DNA from: Parus major
Taxonomy: Eukaryota > Chordata > Aves > Passeriformes > Paridae
Length of the DNA: 64,000 nt
Assembly: GCF_001522545.3 (NCBI RefSeq)
Contig: NC_031772.1
Location: 1,806,603 to 1,870,602, forward strand
Direction of reading: 5' to 3'
The notes beneath the pieces were generated by a model. The model searched no databases and had not been told where the DNA came from. It was given only the letters and a program-made list of their open reading frames with translations. The position numbers and the translations under genes are program-made. Positions 59,590 through 64,000 of the stretch are shown here, in pieces (positions within the stretch are counted from its first letter, which is position 1; every line of letters starts with the position of its first letter).

Positions 59590-60200
59590 CCTTTTCTAGG
59601 CTGTAAGGACAACCCTTACAAGCTTTGGGCCCAAAAGCAGAAACAATGTGGGCTGAAGAGAAAAAACAAGGATGGGACTTCACAGCCTGAAGCTGTAATT
59701 GGACAATTAATGTTGCAATTTGCCAGTGATTGGCAATTAACATATGCAGATGGACCTAAACTCATAAAAATGTCAGACCTAGTGACCAGTCCTGCATTTT
59801 GTGACCATTTTTAGGTCCAGCCCTTGGGGTTCTGCACTGCACTGGTTCCTAACTCTGAGCCTCAGATAAAGTGTCAGCCAGTTCTCTCCCAGCTCAGGCA
59901 CACACAACAATCCTTTCCCAGCCCACAACCAAGGACAAAAAGCACAACCAGCCCCGGATTGAGGAGAGCAACCTGGGAGGATGGGACTGCATCACCTGAG
60001 GCTGGAATTGCACAATTCACCCCAAGGTGGAAATGGACCAAAACTTACAAAAGTGTGAAACTGGTGAGCCCTGGCCAGGCTCTTGCACTGCCCAAGGTGC
60101 AGCCTTTGAAGGGCTTTAGAAGTGTTGATTGATGGAATGGGACCCCAAAATAAAACATTTTAATAATCATTAGCCCAATAATAATTGGGCTGCAATTTGG
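59590..60200 (+). mobile_element. Probable ERV LTR remnant with two related halves
   Basis: Two stretches about 305 bases apart match each other. The first (near 59672) reads ggatgggacttcacagcctg, aagctgtaattggacaatt, then a TATA-like ctcataaaaatgtc. The second (near 59979) reads ggatgggactgcatcacctg, aggctggaattgcacaatt, then cttacaaaagtgtg, followed by AATAAA at 60149. Promoter-like U3 text followed by a poly(A) signal is the plan of an LTR. A perfect 8-bp stem (agcccaat/attgggct) lies at 60172-60191. No retroviral coding sequence is visible. Confidence 0.42.
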
Positions 60201-60551
60201 CCTCTGTTTTTTGCTGATGTTCCTGCAGGTTTTACTGGCCAAAATCTGCTCCTCAGTATTGTGCTGATTTTTCTGCCACTATCTCTGGCATGTGGGTCCT
60301 GAGGCCACCACCCCTTGGAGGTGCATGAGAAATGGTGAAAATGTTCAAGCACAAATTATTTTTTTTATATACTTCTCCTTCTGTAAGGACCTTAAAAAGC
60401 CAATTTTCCTGCCCACACAGTGTTGTTTTTCTGAGCTTGCTTTCAGTTGAAAGGGACATTCTGTGGGAATTTCACTTTTGTTTGTGTGTCTGCTCTCTGC
60501 AATGACTTTATTGACCACATAAAGAATGATGATTTCTATTTTTTTTTCCAG
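60201..60551 (+). other. Intron upstream of the 60552 exon
   Basis: AT-rich sequence leading into a T-rich acceptor. Nothing else is seen. Confidence 0.4.
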
Positions 60552-60630
60552 TCGTTCCTTCAAGAGACTCTTCTGAAGCCTGGTTTGATTTGGAGGGGGG
60601 AAAAAGGGTCAAGATAACAGAAAACTTCCA
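60552..60630 (+). CDS. Candidate coding exon of the long plus-strand gene
   Basis: The acceptor (gatttctatttttttttccag) and donor (TTCCA then GTAAGTAAG) are both near ideal. The 79-nt segment is open in one frame only (phase 1 to 2) and reads VPSRDSSEAWFDLEGGKRVK then ITENF. It fits in phase after the exon at 51456. The peptide is charged and has a Trp-Phe pair that might anchor a binding motif. It is the strongest single exon in the right half. The family is not recognised. Confidence 0.47.
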
Positions 60631-61378
60631 GTAAGTAAGCAAACATATGTTTTTGCTTGCAATAACATTCCTCTAGAATTTCTCCTGATTTAATAAAGAC
60701 CTGGAGTACTTTTTGCATCTTCTGAATTTCATAGATATTTTTAATTAATTTATTAAGCAGCTCTCATAGTTTAAACTGTGAACCTGTTTCCCTGGCAGAA
60801 TGTAAGGAAATGAGGCACTCTTAATGTTTTGGGATGAGTTGGAAATTCACCTTAGAGTTCAATGACTTGAACCCACAGATGAGATGTGGGCATTTTTTTC
60901 ACTATTAGTTCATGTTCTTCTATCATTCAAGCTCTCCAGTTAAGCTTGTAAAAAATATTGGTACAGAAAAAACCCTGAGTGATTCAGGCATTTGGAAGGG
61001 TTGTGGGAATACCTTTTTTATTTTTAAAGTGTTTTTTCCCCTTCCCACATCCTCCAGTACAGCTGCTCAAAGGTCTTTGTCCAAATATATAATGGAAACA
61101 AATTGCCAAAGCACACCATAAACCGGATTTTTTTGCCTGGGGGCTGTGAGAGATGAGTGTTGAGCATCCTGAGAGAGAATGTTTGTCAGGAATAGCAGAG
61201 AGCAGAGTCAGTGCAGAGCAGCCCCTGGTGCTGAGGGCCACGAGAGAGCTCTGCCCTGGGCAGATCTGCTCCAGAGCTCTCCTCACACCAATGAAAATGC
61301 TCATGGCAGCACACAGACGTGTGGCTTTGAAATCTTTGTTTTAAGAAGTCCTTCTTTTGTCTGTTTTTGGTCTTGCAG

Positions 61379-61483
61379 GTCGGGTACCAGCAGCTCCTGG
61401 AGATGGTTTTGGCCACTGAGCAGCAGATCCATCTGTTCTCCTGTTTTCCAGGCGGACAGGAATTTCTGCCAGGCCAGCCCTGA
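61379..61483 (+). CDS. Possible terminal exon after a strong acceptor
   Basis: The acceptor has a long T-rich tract. A phase 0 frame is open for 34 codons (VGYQQLLEMVLATEQQIHLF, then SCFPGGQEFLPGQP) before TGA. The exon at 60552 leaves two bases, so in the simple chain the other frame (SGTSSSWRWFWPLSSRS...) would be used and would continue to 61532. A missing small exon or a different gene could restore phase 0. The minus strand is open here too, so the evidence is weak. Confidence 0.22.
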   Translation, partial: VGYQQLLEMVLATEQQIHLFSCFPGGQEFLPGQP

Positions 61484-62079
61484 GCCAGGCAGAAGCTGTG
61501 GCAATATGGAGCAGAATTTGGTTTCATGTTAGCAGGCCTTTCAGGAGGTTTATTGACTCCATTTCTCTCTTGTGCTAGGTTAATCCATGCAGCTTCCAGC
61601 TGATCTGGAGTGATGAGTGCTTTTGTCTGCAAAACGCTCTCCAGACACATTCCTGAGGCTGCCAGTAAACAGAACCACAGGTGGAAAGTGTGACTGCTGA
61701 AGGAAAAGAGTGGGTGAAAAGGTGATTGTTAGAGCTTGGAGCCCCAGAGAAAAGATTGAACAAAAATCCAAATCAGTTTAAAAGCAGATTGAGACCAAGA
61801 CTGGGAGAAAATAACCACTTCCAATTTCCAAAAGGATGCCAATATCTTACAGACACTCAGTGAGAGGACTTGGCCAGTCAAAGTTCTGGGAGCAGAAAAT
61901 CCCATTGTTCACAAGATTAGTTTGCCATCCAAACTGATGTATATTGAGCATTGTCGACCTCATTCAAAGCTGAAAACTCTTTGTGCATTAATTATGAAAT
62001 AAATCTTGCTTCAGTGTTGTAAGTAGCACTTCAATACTGTCACCATCTCCAGGCAGAGGACCCTGCAACAGAGCAGGTT

Positions 62080-62375
62080 AAAATGAGATAATCCAAGTTT
62101 ACTGTGCCTAAACTGGGCCTTACACATGAAAATGAGAGAATCCAACTTTACTGTGCCTAAACTGGGCTTTACAGATTAAAATGAGAGAATCCAAGTTTAC
62201 TGTGCCTAAACTGGGCCTTACAGATTAAAATGAGAAAATCCAACTTTACTGTGCCCAAAACTGGGCCTTACAGATAAAAATGAGATAATCCAAGTTTACT
62301 GTGCCTAAAGCAGGGCTTTACAGATAAAAATGAGAGAATCCAAGTTTACTGTGCCTAAAGCAGGGCCTTACAGAA
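62080..62375 (+). repeat. 49-bp tandem repeat, six copies
   Basis: The unit starts aaaatgagagaatccaagt, continues ttactgtgcctaaactggg and ends ccttacagatt. The last two copies share aaagcaggg in place of aaactggg, so they form a subgroup. Confidence 0.95.
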
Positions 62376-64000
62376 ACCTTTGAGCAGCGGGTTTTGATCT
62401 CTGGTGTTTGCTGGTGATGCCACCTCTGTCACCTTTTACTGGTTTCACCATTTTAGAGAAATATTCATGTGATAAATGGGATTTCCTCCTTCCCTGGCCC
62501 CCTCCAGCACTTAATAGTGAACCAGATAACTGCTTTACAGTAGGAGATTAATAGAAAATATGAACTACTTCTGACCCACAGGTTCATACTGATATTTCAG
62601 AAAACTTGCAGAATTAACAGCATCGTTTGTATAAAGATCTGTCAGGAAAAGAATTTGTTTATTGTGTAGAAAAATTGCATGTAGAAAATACATTTTTGTG
62701 GCCTTGTTTCTTAATATACACATAAAAACTTTCTATTTCACTGTTTTGGTTGCTTTGAGCAACATGATTAAACTAGAATTTTGCATATCAAAACTAACTT
62801 TTACAGTGTTTGGGGGGATGAGGTGAAAAATGTGCAAGTCAAACCTACCTGCCTTGGACAATGGGGAACAAATAGATATTACAGAAGGAATTGATAAATT
62901 GGGCTGCTCATTTGGATTAGTGACAAATGACACTTGAGTGGGAATCACTGCAATAAATCCAGAGGGACACTGTTCAAAATACCGTCCTTTACCGTGAAGG
63001 CTTTATCAATTTCTCTGTATTTAGATATAACGCTGAATAAAACCAATCTATATTTGTAACCTTGGGTTAGAAACATAGAGATAGTGCTGTTGTCACCATT
63101 TAATCCTGGTAATGCCCACACAGCCAGAATGTGATGTGGCCAGAGCCTTGAGATGTGTCTGTTCAGCTCTTTCCTGCTAGAAATATCCTCACCATGTATG
63201 AGATGGAGCACAACAAATCTTCCTCTCTGTCTTCTGCTCCTTCTCCTGCATCCTGTCAGGACATGTCCTTGCTCCAGGCCTGGTTTCAATCAACTTTTTC
63301 ATTTTGGAAGCAGCAGCAGAGTGTCCAGAGGCTGGTGTAGTCCCAGGGAATTTTCCTGCTCCCTGCTCTGAGGTGTGTCCTTTTCCCAGGAAGGGAAAGG
63401 CACAGTCCCTCCCCAAGCTGCAGGTTCTCAGCACCACGTTGTGCCTTTCTTTCCCAGCAGAAGAAAGCAGAAATGAGAGTTTCTGGCACCTGGTTATTCA
63501 TTTGTTTCCCTGGAACAGCTGTAACCCTGGAGCTCCTGTGTCCTTCTCTTGGGATGTGACACAGAACAAACTGTCCTGCTTTGGCCCATTTCAACATGAA
63601 TCCATCCTCTGCTCAACAGCAAGAGCTGCAGAAATATCTAATGAATGGCAGGGGTCAGATATTGGAGGTGAATTTGAAATAAAAGGAATCTGGAAACTAA
63701 CCAGGCATTGCACAAACAGCAATTTGAGATGAATCTTTTTCTCTTCTAAGGGAAAAGAAAGACCCTGTCTGCAGGGAGAGCCCAGCCTCGCTGCATGATG
63801 GGTTTGAACCAGAATGGAGAGAAGAGAGGAATTCCTCAGGGTGTGCTCTGGCAGAATTATGAAATAAATATTAAACTATCCTGGGTGGGAATACTTTTCT
63901 CTGTTACAAATGGTTTGAAACATTCTTAGGGTTTTTGGCCAACTTAATACATAATCCTTTACTATAATGTCCTTGGCAAAGAATGTGCTTCAGCTTCTGT

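Larger units (their letters stand above)
60631..64000 (+). other. Right-hand part: possible last exons and a 49-bp repeat
   Basis: Two strong acceptors occur. At 61378 (cttcttttgtctgtttttgg then tcttgcag) a phase 0 frame reads VGYQQLLEMVLATEQQIHLF then SCFPGGQEFLPGQP and stops at 61481-61483. At 63259 (a pyrimidine run of about 35 bases ending cctgtcag) all three frames are open for a while; one runs to 63732. Neither phase nor donor is settled. AATAAA occurs near 61999. The repeat at 62080-62375 is listed separately. No other feature was recognised to the window end. Confidence 0.3.

Noticed and set aside
1..64000. Search for CRISPR arrays, prokaryotic operons, rRNA and tRNA genes
   Set aside because: None seen. 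The tandem repeats lack unique spacers of constant length and the gene structure is eukaryotic. A tRNA scan could not be run.

Overview
The window looks like nuclear DNA of a bird, probably a songbird. Its recognisable interspersed repeats are CR1 LINE fragments and avian-type ERV LTR pieces. Genes are split into small exons, the main promoter is a CpG island rich in CG dinucleotides, and most of the rest is AT-rich intron or intergenic sequence with minisatellites. Four runs of N (689, 515, 100 and 23 bases) show a draft assembly. There is no prokaryotic-style gene, operon, CRISPR array or rRNA, and no tRNA that I could see.

Layout. (1) 1-3000: the last exons of a plus-strand gene entering from the left (330-449, 2529-2642, 2806-2874), with a poly(A) signal at 2978-2983. 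(2) 2963-9160: a short minus-strand gene facing it tail to tail. Its first coding exon lies in the CpG island (9044-9160) and candidate later exons lie at 6258-6294, 3548-3670 and 3400-3434. (3) 8640-9500: a CpG island with NRF1 sites, GC boxes and a YY1 site, read here as a bidirectional promoter. (4) 9340 to beyond 60.6 kb: a long plus-strand gene rebuilt only from splice signals and reading phase. Its exons are 11119-11177, 11797-11858, 24440-24485, 26475-26573, 45794-45848, 51456-51527 and 60552-60630, with possible further exons near 10866, 61379 and 63260. Its introns hold CR1 copies, LTR remnants, a second CpG-rich segment cut by a gap (42779-43200) and most of the tandem repeats.

I could not assign any of the three genes to a known family from sequence alone, so no gene symbols are given. 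The exon calls rest on acceptor and donor quality, open frame and phase continuity. Short open exons occur often by chance, so each is tentative, and the chains matter more than any single exon. Protein search, RNA-seq and comparison with another bird genome would settle them.

The most distinctive features are the phase-consistent gene models around one bidirectional CpG island, the facing poly(A) signals about 10 bases apart, a G-rich 24-bp minisatellite that leaves frames open on both strands, a 29-bp minisatellite that grew out of the 3' tail of a CR1 element, a CTCF-like site in the gap-truncated CpG segment, and several locus-specific minisatellites.
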